Both the position numbers and the translations under genes were made by a program. A stretch of 64,000 nt of DNA from Kaistia hirudinis (GTDB lineage: Bacteria > Pseudomonadota > Alphaproteobacteria > Rhizobiales > Kaistiaceae): contig NZ_JACIDS010000004.1 in NCBI RefSeq assembly GCF_014196455.1, positions 186,001-250,000 on the forward strand. Direction: 5' to 3'. Position 1 is the first letter of the stretch. Each line of letters opens with the position of its first letter. Positions 52,533 to 60,871 of this stretch are shown in pieces. Below the pieces are notes generated by a model that searched no databases, was not told where the DNA came from, and saw only the letters and a list, made by a program, of their open reading frames with translations.

Positions 52533-52987
52533 ACGGCGAGGGCCACGATGGCGAACCCGCCGATGATGGCGACCGCATCCTCGATCAGGGCCGCCGGCCG
52601 ATCCTCGCCGAACGAGGTGGCGAGCCGGCCGCGCACCTCGGCGCCGCCGAGCGTGCCGATCACCGCGCCGATCGCGCCCGCGATCAGCCCGACAATGAGC
52701 GAGCCGGTCGCGGAGGCCAGCACAGCGCCGCAGAAGGCGCCGGAAATGATCCGGGCGCCGAATTGCGGCGGCACCTTGCGGCTCGGCGTCGACGGCAACT
52801 GGTCGGTGACGAGTTCGACGATCGCCAGCACCGTGAACACGGCGACCGCGATCCAGTGTCCCATGAAGCCGGCCCATCCGCCGACCGCGAACCAGCCGAG
52901 ATAGGCGCCCCAGCTGACGGCTGCAGGGGCCATCATCGCCCTCAGGCCCGCGACGACGCCGATCAGCAAGGCGAGAACGTAGATCAT
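52529..52987 (-). CDS. DUF4126-family membrane protein
   Basis: 152 aa with four hydrophobic segments (MIYVLALLIGVVAGLRAMMAPAAVSW, WIAVAVFTVLAIVELVTD, ISGAFCGAVLASATGSLIVGLIAGAIGAVIG, AVAIIGGFAIVALAV). The DUF4126 hallmarks LRAMMAPAAVSWGAYLGW and DQLPSTPSRKVPPQFGAR are both present. Function unknown. The stop overlaps the flavoprotein start (ATGA), a conserved-looking coupling suggesting a joint redox or membrane role. Confidence 0.88.
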   Translation of the reverse strand: MIYVLALLIGVVAGLRAMMAPAAVSWGAYLGWFAVGGWAGFMGHWIAVAVFTVLAIVELVTDQLPSTPSRKVPPQFGARIISGAFCGAVLASATGSLIVGLIAGAIGAVIGTLGGAEVRGRLATSFGEDRPAALIEDAVAIIGGFAIVALAV

Positions 52988-53100
52988 GGCTTTCCCCCCA
53001 GGGTTTCACCCGCAGCGAGTGTTGCCCCGAATGTTCGCTCGTGCAAGGGCGCGGGCGCCAAAATGTCGCATGTCGCGTCATTCAGCGACAAATCGGTAAT

Positions 53101-53116
53101 TCAATCGATCGATTGA
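53101..53116. promoter_or_regulatory. 16-bp perfect palindrome, probable TetR/CecR operator
   Basis: TCAATCGATCGATTGA is a perfect palindrome 56 nt before the CecR-type gene start, in the promoter zone between divergent genes (52987 and 53172). TetR-family repressors bind palindromes of this size in their own promoters. Autoregulation of the exporter operon is the natural reading. Confidence 0.6.
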
Positions 53117-53171
53117 CTATCGGGATAAATCGTTTCATCAACTTCCTGGGGCAGGAGCATGGAGTGATCGG

Positions 53172-53906
53172 ATGACCATCGGGTTGAGGGACGATTCGGC
53201 CGACGTGCCGCTGCGCGGCTCGCGCCATTATCGCCGGGCGCAGCAGGACCGCGGCACCGAGACGCGGCAGCGTCTGCTGCTGGCGGCGCTGGATGCGTTC
53301 GGCCGCTACGGCTTCGACGGCGCTTCGACACGGGAGATCGCCCGGCGCGCCGATGCCAATCTGGCCGCCATCGTCTATCATTTCGGCAGCAAGGAGGCCC
53401 TTCATCTTGCTGTCGCGGAATATGTGGTCGCGCAGATGCGCGCCAAGAAGGGAGACCTGCTCATCGAGATCGATGCGCGGCTCGACGCTGGCGACGTGGA
53501 CAAGGCGACGGTCCGCCGCCTGCTGCAGCGCGTCGTCGATATCCAGGTCGAGACGATGCTGGGCGATCGGGAGGTGGATCTCTGGGGGCGCTTCCTGATG
53601 CGCGAGCAGATGGAACCCTCGCCGGTCTTCGACGTGACCTTCAGCTATATGATGCAGGGCCACCGGACGATGCGTCGCCTCGTTGCGCTGCTGCTCGATC
53701 AGAGGGAGGATGATCCGGCCGTCGCCGTACGCGTCTTCACGCTGCTCGGTCAGGTGGTCATGTTCTGCGTCGCGCAGCCGATGGTGATGCGTTCGCTCGG
53801 GAAGCAGGAATTCGGCATGTCGGACCGGGAGCTGATCAGACGGATCGCCACCGAAAACATCGACAGGATCGGTGGCGTCCCGCTCGTCGGAGACGCCGCG
53901 GGATGA
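53172..53906 (+). CDS. cecR: TetR-family regulator, CecR (YbiH) type
   Basis: 244 aa. TetR helix-turn-helix: TRQRLLLAALDAFGRYGFDGASTREIARRADANLAAIVYHFGSKEALHLAVAEYV (about 30-85). The C-terminal half matches the CerR/DUF1956 ligand domain (RRLLQRVVDIQVETMLGDREVDLWGRFLMREQMEPSPVFDV). In E. coli the homologue CecR controls the YbhGFSR exporter and affects drug sensitivity. Here it overlaps the adaptor gene by four bases and heads the same gene set, so it very probably represses this exporter. Confidence 0.88.
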   Translation: MTIGLRDDSADVPLRGSRHYRRAQQDRGTETRQRLLLAALDAFGRYGFDGASTREIARRADANLAAIVYHFGSKEALHLAVAEYVVAQMRAKKGDLLIEIDARLDAGDVDKATVRRLLQRVVDIQVETMLGDREVDLWGRFLMREQMEPSPVFDVTFSYMMQGHRTMRRLVALLLDQREDDPAVAVRVFTLLGQVVMFCVAQPMVMRSLGKQEFGMSDRELIRRIATENIDRIGGVPLVGDAAG

Positions 53907-54877
53907 TCCACCGGCGCTTCGTCTCCTTCCTGCGAGGCGCGGCGCTGCCTTTTCTTCTTGTCATGGCCGGCTGCAGCGGCAGCGCGGCGCCCCCCTCGGC
54001 GCAGGGCTATGTCGAGGGCGCGTTCGTCCGCATCGCGCCCGAGGCATCGGGGCGGCTGGTCCGCCTCGATGTCGCCAAGGGACAGGACGTCGCCGCCGGC
54101 GCGCCGCTTTTTGCTGTCGACGATCGCGACCAGCGTGCGGCGCTGGCTGAGGCCGAAGCCGAGAAGGCGGCGGCCGAGGCCCAGCTCGCCGATCTGAAGA
54201 CCGGCAAGCGGCCGGAGGAGATCCGCGTGCTCGACGCGCAGCTCGCCGAGGCGGAGGCGGCGCTCGACGCGGCCCGCAAGACCTATGACCGCAGCCAGGC
54301 GCTCACCGACAAGGCCGTCGCTTCGGCCGCCGTTCTCGACCAGGCCAAGGCCGATCTCGATGCCGCGGAAGCGCGGGTCGATGCGGCGCACCAGAACCGC
54401 GCGGTCGCCGAGCTCGCGGCGCGGCCCGAGACGATCCGCGCTGCCGAGCAGACCGTCGCCGCCCGTGCCGCGGCGCTGGAGAACGCCAGGACGCTGCTCG
54501 AGCGGCGCCAGCGCACCGCGCCGGCCGCGGGCCGTATCGACGACACCTATTTCCGCGTCGGCGAGATCGTGCCGGCCGGCCAGCCGGTCGTCTCGCTGCT
54601 GCCGCCGGAAGGGCGCAAGATCGTCTTCTTCGTGCCGGAGCCGCAGCGCGCTGCACTCCATCCGGGCGACCGCGTTGCGCTCGCCTGCGACGGCTGCCCC
54701 TCCGGCCTCGCGGCGACGGTCGCCAGCGTCGCGTCGCAGGCCGAATTCGCGCCCCCGGTGATCTATTCCACCGAGAGCCGGGCGAAGCTCGTCTTCCGTG
54801 CCGAGGCGCGGCCAGAGGGCGCGGCGTTGGGCCTGGAACCCGGACAGCCCGTCACCGTGACGCTTCCCGCGGGGTGA
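53903..54877 (+). CDS. HlyD/YbhG-family adaptor, predicted lipoprotein
   Basis: 324 aa. N-terminal signal ends in a lipobox, LVMAGC (Cys24), unlike a simple membrane-anchored adaptor. Barrel-sandwich half VEGAFVRIAPEASGRLVRLDVAKGQDVAAGAPLFAVDD precedes a long coiled-coil hairpin (about 80-195, rich in Ala/Glu/Arg) and the second half APAAGRIDDTYFRVGEIVPAGQPVVSLLPPEGRKIVFFVPE. It bridges the inner-membrane ABC-2 permease to the outer membrane in efflux. Four-base overlap with cecR and four-base gap to the ATPase. Confidence 0.9.
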   Translation: MIHRRFVSFLRGAALPFLLVMAGCSGSAAPPSAQGYVEGAFVRIAPEASGRLVRLDVAKGQDVAAGAPLFAVDDRDQRAALAEAEAEKAAAEAQLADLKTGKRPEEIRVLDAQLAEAEAALDAARKTYDRSQALTDKAVASAAVLDQAKADLDAAEARVDAAHQNRAVAELAARPETIRAAEQTVAARAAALENARTLLERRQRTAPAAGRIDDTYFRVGEIVPAGQPVVSLLPPEGRKIVFFVPEPQRAALHPGDRVALACDGCPSGLAATVASVASQAEFAPPVIYSTESRAKLVFRAEARPEGAALGLEPGQPVTVTLPAG

Positions 54878-54881
54878 CGGC

Positions 54882-55844
54882 GTGAGCGAAGCGGCCAGCG
54901 AGCAGGTGATCTCGATCCGCGGCCTCACCAAGAGCTTCGGCCCCCGCAAGGTCGTCGACGATGTCGCGCTGGAGGTCAGCCGCGGCGAGATCGTCGGCTT
55001 CCTGGGCCCGAACGGGTCGGGCAAGACCACGACGATCCGCATGATCTGCGGCCTGCTGAAGCCCGATGGCGGCAGCGGCACCTGCCTCGGCTTCGACATC
55101 CTGACCGAGGCGACACGGATCAAGCGCGAGGTCGGCTACATGACGCAGCGCTTCTCGCTCTATGACGACCTGACCATCCGCGAGAATCTCGATTTCGTGG
55201 CGCGGATCTACGATCTGCCGCACCGGCGCGACACCGTCCGCGACACGCTGGAGCGGCTCGGCCTCACCCGCCGCAAGGACCAGCTTGCCGGCACGCTCTC
55301 CGGCGGCTGGAAGCAGCGCCTGGCGCTCGCCGCCTCGGTCATGCACCAGCCGCGCCTGCTGCTGCTCGACGAGCCGACCGCCGGCGTCGACCCGCAGGCC
55401 CGGCGCGAGTTCTGGGACGAGATCCACCGCCTCGCGGCCGGCGGACTGACCGTGCTGGTCTCGACGCATTACATGGACGAGGCCGAGCGCTGCCATCGCA
55501 TCGTGTATATCGCCTATGGCCATGTCGTCGCGCGCGGCACGGTCGCCGAAGTGATCGCCGCCTCCCAGCTTGCGACGGTGGTCGTCTCGGGCGGCGACAC
55601 GCTGGCGCTCGCCGCCGCGCTCAAGGGGCGGGCGGGCATCGAGCAGGTGGCGCCGTTCGGCAATGAGCTGCATGTCGTCGGGCCGGATGCGGCCCTGCTG
55701 CGCGCCTCGGTCGACGACGTCCTCGCTGAGACCGGCAGCACAGGGCGCGCGCGGGCCGGCGAAACCAGCCTCGAGGATGTGTTCATCCGCCTGATGCAGC
55801 AGGCGCGCGTCGCCGACAGCGCCGGAAACGGGGGCGCGGCTTGA
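54882..55844 (+). CDS. ABC exporter ATPase (YbhF-like, single domain)
   Basis: 320 aa from GTG 54882. Walker A GPNGSGKTT, signature LSGGWKQRLALA, Walker B LLLLDEPTAGVD and a His switch (VSTHYMDEAERC). C-terminal region ETSLEDVFIRLM typical of DrrA/YbhF drug exporters. E. coli YbhF has two nucleotide-binding domains; this protein has one, so a homodimer must serve the exporter. Overlaps the permease start. Confidence 0.9.
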   Translation: MSEAASEQVISIRGLTKSFGPRKVVDDVALEVSRGEIVGFLGPNGSGKTTTIRMICGLLKPDGGSGTCLGFDILTEATRIKREVGYMTQRFSLYDDLTIRENLDFVARIYDLPHRRDTVRDTLERLGLTRRKDQLAGTLSGGWKQRLALAASVMHQPRLLLLDEPTAGVDPQARREFWDEIHRLAAGGLTVLVSTHYMDEAERCHRIVYIAYGHVVARGTVAEVIAASQLATVVVSGGDTLALAAALKGRAGIEQVAPFGNELHVVGPDAALLRASVDDVLAETGSTGRARAGETSLEDVFIRLMQQARVADSAGNGGAA

Positions 55845-56983
55845 GCGCGGGCGCCGCCTTCTCAGCCGCTCGGATCGGCGCGCTGATGATCAAGGAGTTC
55901 ATCCAGCTCCGCCGCGACCGGTTGACCTTCGCGATGATCCTCGTCGTCCCGGTCCTGCAGCTCGTGCTGTTCGGCTATGCGATCAACACCGACCCGAAGG
56001 AACTGCCCGCCGTCATCGTCTCGGCCGACAATGGCCCGGCTATCCGCGCCGTGGTGACCGCGCTCGCGAGCTCGCGCTATTTCGCGATCCGTCCCGGCTT
56101 TGTGAGCGAGGCGGAGGCCGATACGCTCGTTCGCAGCGGGGCCGCGGCCTATGTCATCGCCTTCCCGCCGGATTTCGAGCGCGACCTCGCCCGTGGCCTC
56201 CGACCGCAATTGCTGATCGAGGCTGACGCGACCGATCCGGCCGCCTCGGCCAATGCGATCGCGGCGCTGCCGGAGATCGTCAGCCGGGCGCTCGCCGATT
56301 TTCTGGCCGGCCCGCTCGCCGGCAAGGCGCCGTCGGCGCTGCCGGTGGATCTCGTCATCCATCGCCGCTTCAATCCGGAGGGCATCACGGCCTTCAACAT
56401 CGTGCCGGGCCTGCTCGGCACGATCCTGACCATGACGACGATCCTGATGACGGCGCTGGCGCTGACGCGCGAGCGCGAGCGCGGCACGCTCGAAAATCTC
56501 ATGGCGACGCCGGCGACGCCGCTCGAGATCATGATCGGCAAGATCGTGCCCTATATCGGCATCGGCTGCGTGCAGGTCGCCGTGATCCTCGTCTGCGCCA
56601 ATGTGCTGTTCCACGTGCCGATGATGGGCTCGATGCTGCTGCTGATCGGCGTCACGATCCTGTTCATCGGCGCCAATGTGACGCTCGGCTACACCTTCTC
56701 GACGATCGCGCGGACGCAGATGCAGGCGATGCAGATGACCTTCTTCTGGTTCCTGCCGTCGATCCTGCTGTCGGGCTTCATGTTCCCGTTCCGCGGCATG
56801 CCGGACTGGGCGCAGGTGATCGGCGTGATCCTGCCGCTCACCCACTATATCCGCTCGGTTCGCGGCATCATGCTGAAGGGCAACGGCATCCCGGAACTTT
56901 CCGGCGAGATCTGGCCGCTCGCCGCCTTCTGGCTGGCCGTCGCGACGATCGCGCTCGCGCGGTATCGGCGCACGCTGGATTAA
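55841..56983 (+). CDS. ABC-2 type exporter permease (YbhS/YbhR-like)
   Basis: 380 aa from a TTG start overlapping the ATPase stop. One N-terminal helix (LTFAMILVVPVLQLVLFGYAIN), a large extracytoplasmic domain (about 45-175), then five helices including FNIVPGLLGTILTMTTILMTALAL, GIGCVQVAVILVCANVLF and FFWFLPSILLSGFMFPFRGMPDWAQ. This is the ABC2_membrane_3 layout. E. coli has two such permeases (YbhS, YbhR); only one is here, implying a homodimer. Final gene of the exporter operon. Confidence 0.9.
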   Translation: MSAGAAFSAARIGALMIKEFIQLRRDRLTFAMILVVPVLQLVLFGYAINTDPKELPAVIVSADNGPAIRAVVTALASSRYFAIRPGFVSEAEADTLVRSGAAAYVIAFPPDFERDLARGLRPQLLIEADATDPAASANAIAALPEIVSRALADFLAGPLAGKAPSALPVDLVIHRRFNPEGITAFNIVPGLLGTILTMTTILMTALALTRERERGTLENLMATPATPLEIMIGKIVPYIGIGCVQVAVILVCANVLFHVPMMGSMLLLIGVTILFIGANVTLGYTFSTIARTQMQAMQMTFFWFLPSILLSGFMFPFRGMPDWAQVIGVILPLTHYIRSVRGIMLKGNGIPELSGEIWPLAAFWLAVATIALARYRRTLD

Positions 56984-57024
56984 CGCCTCCGACCGGCGCT
57001 GCGGTCGAAACGGACATGCCGGAT

Positions 57025-57507
57025 TCAGCGGGATGACGTGTCGAGATCCTGCGCGCTCCAGCCCGGCGCATCCAGTCGCACAGGGGCCGTGCCAACGAGG
57101 GCTGCGAGGCTCGCTTCCAGCCTTGTGAGCTCCGCCTCGCCGATCTGGCGCGCCCATCGTTCGCGCAGATCGTTGAAGATCGCTTCGCCCTCCCGCATCG
57201 CCTCGAAGCCGCGGTCGGTCACGCGAAGGGGCCGCCGCCGGGCGTCGGCGGGATCGTCGACCCGCGTCACATATCCGCGCTCCTCCAGCGACGCGACGGT
57301 CTTGGCTACGGCCTGTTTCGAGACGGAGAGACGACGCGCCAGTTCGGATGCGCTGTCGGCGCCCGCCGCGATGGCCCGCATGGCGAAATCATGCGCGGGG
57401 CGGACATCCTCGAATCCCCGCCGGCTCAGCTCCGCGGTTGCGGCGTCGGCAAGGTGGCGGAAGCCGCCGAGGAGGAGGAGCGCCAGATCGGCGCCGGTTC
57501 TGGCCAT
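57025..57507 (-). CDS. MarR-family transcriptional regulator
   Basis: 160 aa from ATG 57507, the usual length; an ATG at 57567 or TTG 57573 would add about 20 residues but would sit on the operator. MarR winged helix: AAGADSASELARRLSVSKQAVAKTVASLEERGYVTRVDDPADARRRPLRVTDRGFE (about 50-105). Helices at both ends form the dimer. It is divergent from the alpha/beta hydrolase gene, and two inverted repeats occupy the gap, so it probably represses that hydrolase and itself. Confidence 0.88.
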   Translation of the reverse strand: MARTGADLALLLLGGFRHLADAATAELSRRGFEDVRPAHDFAMRAIAAGADSASELARRLSVSKQAVAKTVASLEERGYVTRVDDPADARRRPLRVTDRGFEAMREGEAIFNDLRERWARQIGEAELTRLEASLAALVGTAPVRLDAPGWSAQDLDTSSR

Positions 57508-57566
57508 GCGACAGGAATAGGGCCGCTCCTCTGGAATGACAACCAGGTTGGCGAAAGCGCTGGACA

Positions 57567-57616
57567 TAGACAACCTGATTGTCTAAATCGGATCCATAAA
57601 GTCAACCTTGTTGTCT
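57567..57616. promoter_or_regulatory. Two MarR-type inverted repeats
   Basis: TAGACAACCTGATTGTCTA (57567-57585) is an inverted repeat with 7-bp perfect arms and a 5-nt centre. AGTCAACCTTGTTGTCT (57600-57616) is a near copy with one mismatch between arms. Their centres are 32 bp apart, three helical turns. Both lie between the divergent MarR and hydrolase genes and would cover promoters for each. Confidence 0.7.
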
Positions 57617-57618
57617 AA

Positions 57619-58515
57619 ATGGAGATCGCGATGAACATCGCTCCGATCGGCGCGACGCTGCCCGGCGTCACGCATCACAGGCTGTCGCTGGATGGCGCCG
57701 AACTGCATTATGTGGCGGCAGGGACCGAGGGATCGCCGATCCTGCTGGTCCACGGCTTTCCCGAGACATGGTGGACCTTCCACCGGCTCATCCCGCGGCT
57801 CGCCGCAAGCCACCGTGTTTTCACTGTGGATTTGCGCGGCTTCGGCGACTCAAGCGCCGGTCCGGGCACTTATGACAGCGCCGTTTCGGCCGAGGATCTG
57901 CACCGTCTCATCGGCCATCTCGGCTGCGGGCCGGTCCATCTCGCCGGCCAGGATATCAGCGGCGCAACAGTCTTTCGCCTTGCCACGGCGTATCCGGAGG
58001 ATGTCGCCAGCCTGACTTCCATCGAGATGGGCCTGCCCGGCTTCGGGCTGGAAGCGCTGGCCGATATCACCCATGGCGGCACCTGGCATATCGGAGCGCT
58101 GACGACCCCCGGCATTCCCGAAATGCTCCTTGAGGGACGCGAGCGCGCCTTCATCGGCTGGCTGTTCAAATCGATGAGCGCCAATCCGCAGGCGATCGAG
58201 GATGCCGATCTCGACGAGTTCGCGCGGACCTATGCGCGACCCGAGGGCTGGCGTGGCGCGATCGGTCTTTACCGGTCCATGCTGCGCGAAGGGGACGAGA
58301 TCAGAACCATAGCCGGCAAGCGTGCCCTGACGGCACCCGTGCTCGCCATCGGCGCCAGCGGCGGCGCGTTTACGGCCGACACACTCGCCGCGGTCGCGGC
58401 CAACGGGATTCGTTCTGTTCAACTCCATGGCGTCGGGCACTACGCCGCCCTGGAGGCGCCGGCGGAGCTGGCCGGCGCGCTGCTCGATTTCGTGGACGAT
58501 CTCGACGAGGCCTAG
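57619..58515 (+). CDS. Alpha/beta hydrolase, epoxide hydrolase/dehalogenase-like
   Basis: 298 aa. Motif HGFPETWWTFHRLIP (oxyanion HGFP), VDLRGFGDS, and the nucleophile elbow GQDISG in which Asp replaces Ser, as in epoxide hydrolases and haloalkane dehalogenases. The catalytic His is in HGVGHYAALEAP. ATG 57619 lies just three bases past the second operator; ATG 57631 is an alternative start. Cytosolic. Adjacent MarR control suggests induction by a xenobiotic or reactive compound; the substrate is unknown. Confidence 0.85.
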   Translation: MEIAMNIAPIGATLPGVTHHRLSLDGAELHYVAAGTEGSPILLVHGFPETWWTFHRLIPRLAASHRVFTVDLRGFGDSSAGPGTYDSAVSAEDLHRLIGHLGCGPVHLAGQDISGATVFRLATAYPEDVASLTSIEMGLPGFGLEALADITHGGTWHIGALTTPGIPEMLLEGRERAFIGWLFKSMSANPQAIEDADLDEFARTYARPEGWRGAIGLYRSMLREGDEIRTIAGKRALTAPVLAIGASGGAFTADTLAAVAANGIRSVQLHGVGHYAALEAPAELAGALLDFVDDLDEA

Positions 58516-58604
58516 CGCGGCCACATCGGCGGAGCAACTGAGGCCGCGCAGCCGGGGCGGCGACAGCGTTGTTGCCGTCGCCGCATGCTGGAGTCCGGCG
58601 TCCC

Positions 58605-58898
58605 TCAGCAGGTCGTCGAGCCGCAGACGGCCTTGCAGATTGCCGGGTTCATGCAGGTATAGGGCTGGCGCGCGGCCGAAGAATTGGGGGAGGCGGCGAT
58701 CTGGCCGGCCGGCTTGAAGGATTGCAGCGCCTTCATGTCGGGATCGCGGGCCGAGATCTTGCCGCATGTCTCGCTGCCGCAGACGGCGCGGCAGATCGCG
58801 GGGTTCATGCAGGTATAGGCGGCGCTGGCCTGCGACGTGGTGAGCGTCGCGAAGGCCAGGAAGCCGAGGGCGAGAAGCTTCGAAAGGGTGGGGCGCAT
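58605..58898 (-). CDS. Small secreted protein with two Cys-rich repeats
   Basis: 97 aa from ATG 58898, after GAGGAGGATTC. Signal peptide about 1-27 (SKLLALGFLAFATLTTSQASA). The mature part has two near-identical modules, TCMNPAICRAVCGSETC (29-45) and TCMNPAICKAVCGSTTC (81-97), each C-x5-C-x3-C-x4-C, joined by a 35-residue linker. The protein ends exactly on the last Cys. Eight Cys could form four disulfides or bind metal in the periplasm. I recognise no family. The AraC regulator gene lies upstream on the same strand and AraC-type direct repeats sit 62-100 nt before the start. Confidence 0.8.
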   Translation of the reverse strand: MRPTLSKLLALGFLAFATLTTSQASAAYTCMNPAICRAVCGSETCGKISARDPDMKALQSFKPAGQIAASPNSSAARQPYTCMNPAICKAVCGSTTC

Positions 58899-58960
58899 GG
58901 CCGAATCCTCCTCGTGTGGGGTGACGCGGCGGATATTGGTGCCTGACGGGCGGCGCCGTA

Positions 58961-58998
58961 TGGCGCCAGCGGAACGGTGCACTGGCGCCAGAGGAACG
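58961..58998. promoter_or_regulatory. AraC-type tandem direct repeat
   Basis: TGGCGCCAGCGGAACG (58961-58976) and TGGCGCCAGAGGAACG (58983-58998) differ by one base and are spaced 22 bp, two DNA turns. AraC/XylS activators bind such direct repeats. It lies between the AraC gene (ends 59105) and the Cys-repeat gene (starts 58898), placing the proximal copy about 62 nt from that ATG. Confidence 0.65.
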
Positions 58999-59104
58999 CA
59001 TCGCGGGAGCCTCCCACGTCTCAACGCAGTCGCAGCCGACTCTATCTCCTTGGTCGGTCCGATCGTCTTGGCACGTGTTGGTATCGGCTGAGTTGGAAGG
59101 CGTC

Positions 59105-60070
59105 CTAGCGATCTCTGAACTGTTCGCGCACGTCCGACGGCCGCATGCCATAGCGCGCCTTGAACTGCCGGTAGAAGGTCGAGGGCTCGACCAGACCTTC
59201 CTCGAAGGCGAGGGTCGCGATCGGCAGGGCGGCAAAGCGTGGATCGGTGAGGCGGTGATAGATGCGGGCGAGGCGCCGCTCGCGGACATAGTCCGAGAAG
59301 CTGAGCCCGTCGGCCGCGAACAGCGCGCGGACATAGCGTGGGCTGAGGCCGAAACGGCGGGCGACGGTCTCGGCGGAGAGGCGCGAACTCGGCAGGTGCT
59401 CCTCGACGAACTGCCGGATCGCCCGAAGCCGCGCGGCGCGCACGCCGCGACGCTCGACGACCCGGCTGCCCTCAGCCGTGGTGCCGAGCGCGGCGGCGAG
59501 CAGATCGGCGATGTGGCGCGCGGCGAGCGTCGCGAGCTTCGGCGCGACGGGCTCGCGCGTCACGGCCTGAACATAGTTGAACAGCAGCCGCGCCTCGGCG
59601 CTGTCCGCGCGGATGGCGTCCGGCTCGACATCGTCCAGATGGGGAACGAGGGGCGTCAGCAGCGCGCGCGAAACCTGGAAGCAGACGGTCCAGTCGCCAT
59701 TCCGTGCTTCGGCACGCCAGCGCCTGTCTAATTGCATGACGCAGGCCGAACCCGGCGCGGTTTCCAGATCGGCTTGGCCGGGACGGGCGAAGCGCCAGCC
59801 GCCGGCGATCCAGGACACGGCGATGTCGTCGCCGGCATCGTCCATCAGCGCGCTGTGCCGTTCCCAGGCCATGGGCGCAACGGATCCGCTTGTCGCCGTC
59901 ATGCCCGCGAGAACGGTCGTCCGCGCATTGAAGCGCAGTCCGCCCGGGTCGAGCGGTTGCAGGTCGAGCCGCATGCAGATGCGGCCGTAGAAGTCGCGCA
60001 CCATCGCCTCGCGATGCGGCTCTGCGAGATCGTCCGTCACGATCGCGATGATGTCGCCCGGATCGGCCAT
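59105..60070 (-). CDS. AraC-family transcriptional regulator
   Basis: 321 aa from ATG 60070. Residues about 20-190 form an AraC-binding-like sensor (FYGRICMRLDLQPLDPGGLRFNARTTVLAGMTATSGSV). The C-terminal HTH_18 domain (about 215-315) contains RRFGLSPRYVRALFAADGLSFSDYVRERRLARIYHRLTD and FEEGLVEPSTFYRQFKARYGMRPSDVRE. This class resembles feaR/nphR-type activators. Direct repeats beyond its 3' end suggest it activates the Cys-repeat gene. Divergent neighbours on its 5' side are not co-oriented, so its other targets are unknown. Confidence 0.88.
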   Translation of the reverse strand: MADPGDIIAIVTDDLAEPHREAMVRDFYGRICMRLDLQPLDPGGLRFNARTTVLAGMTATSGSVAPMAWERHSALMDDAGDDIAVSWIAGGWRFARPGQADLETAPGSACVMQLDRRWRAEARNGDWTVCFQVSRALLTPLVPHLDDVEPDAIRADSAEARLLFNYVQAVTREPVAPKLATLAARHIADLLAAALGTTAEGSRVVERRGVRAARLRAIRQFVEEHLPSSRLSAETVARRFGLSPRYVRALFAADGLSFSDYVRERRLARIYHRLTDPRFAALPIATLAFEEGLVEPSTFYRQFKARYGMRPSDVREQFRDR

Positions 60071-60173
60071 GCCCGTTCACCGAACTGCCGGAGAAGCTCC
60101 GGCAACGAGGCTAGCACGGGCAGGGGCCGATCCGAAAACCGGCGGACTTGCCGCCGTTCAGTCGTGCGGCCGA

Positions 60174-60665
60174 TCAGGCGGCCGGGCCGGAGATGGCGGC
60201 GCGAAGGGCCGCTTCCTTCTCATTGTCGAGCGAGGTCTTGAGTACCACGCCGCCAGTGCCCTTCATATGCTCCAGCACCTTGTCGCCGGTCATCTCGCGG
60301 ATGAGGACGAAGAGCGCCGCATTGCCGGGCTGGATGCTCTCGGCGAGGTCCTTCATGAACTTGTCGTTGATGCCGAAATCGGCGAGCAGGCCGCCGAGCG
60401 CGCCCGAGGCCGCGCCGATGACGACGCCGACCACCGGCATCAGGAAGATCATGCCGACCAGCAGGCCCCAGAACGAGCCCGAGGCGGCGCCCGCCGCCGT
60501 CGTGTTGACCATCTGGTGCAGCTTGATCTTGCCGTCGTCGGTCTTCGTCGCGATCACCGCGTCGTCGAGGGTGATCAGATATTCCTTCTGCAGTTCGAGC
60601 AGTTCGCTGCGGACGGCCTCTGCCTTTTCGAGGGTGGGATAGACGATGACGACGAGATCGGACAT
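60174..60665 (-). CDS. DUF1269-family membrane-associated protein
   Basis: 163 aa from ATG 60665 with GGAGGCATCT upstream. The family start SDLVVIVYPTLEKAEAVRSELLELQKEYLITLDDAVIATK is followed by a glycine-zipper hydrophobic segment (FWGLLVGMIFLMPVVGVVIGAASGALGGLLADFGI, about 70-105) and GNAALFVLIREMTGDKVLEHM. DUF1269 proteins are often stress-induced and of unknown function. A palindrome at 60766-60780 lies 100 nt upstream. Confidence 0.88.
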   Translation of the reverse strand: MSDLVVIVYPTLEKAEAVRSELLELQKEYLITLDDAVIATKTDDGKIKLHQMVNTTAAGAASGSFWGLLVGMIFLMPVVGVVIGAASGALGGLLADFGINDKFMKDLAESIQPGNAALFVLIREMTGDKVLEHMKGTGGVVLKTSLDNEKEAALRAAISGPAA

Positions 60666-60765
60666 GAGATGCCTCCTGCTGACCGATGGGATACGCACTG
60701 TCTCGCATAGCATGCCGACGGCGCCGTGACAGCGGCAAGACAGGAGCCGCCGCGCTTCACGGCCG

Positions 60766-60780
60766 CATTTGCCGCAAATG
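60766..60780. promoter_or_regulatory. CATTTGCCGCAAATG palindrome
   Basis: Seven-bp perfect arms (CATTTGC/GCAAATG) around a single base, between the divergent DUF1269 (60665) and Cys-rich-repeat (60872) genes. It could be an operator shared by both; no cognate regulator is adjacent. Confidence 0.35.
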
Positions 60781-60871
60781 GTTCAACACACTGTAAAGCC
60801 ACCGCCGCCTCAGCGCTTGCCGCGGGGCGTGCGGTGTGGGATCGCTGGACGGGTTCATCGGGGAGAATGAC

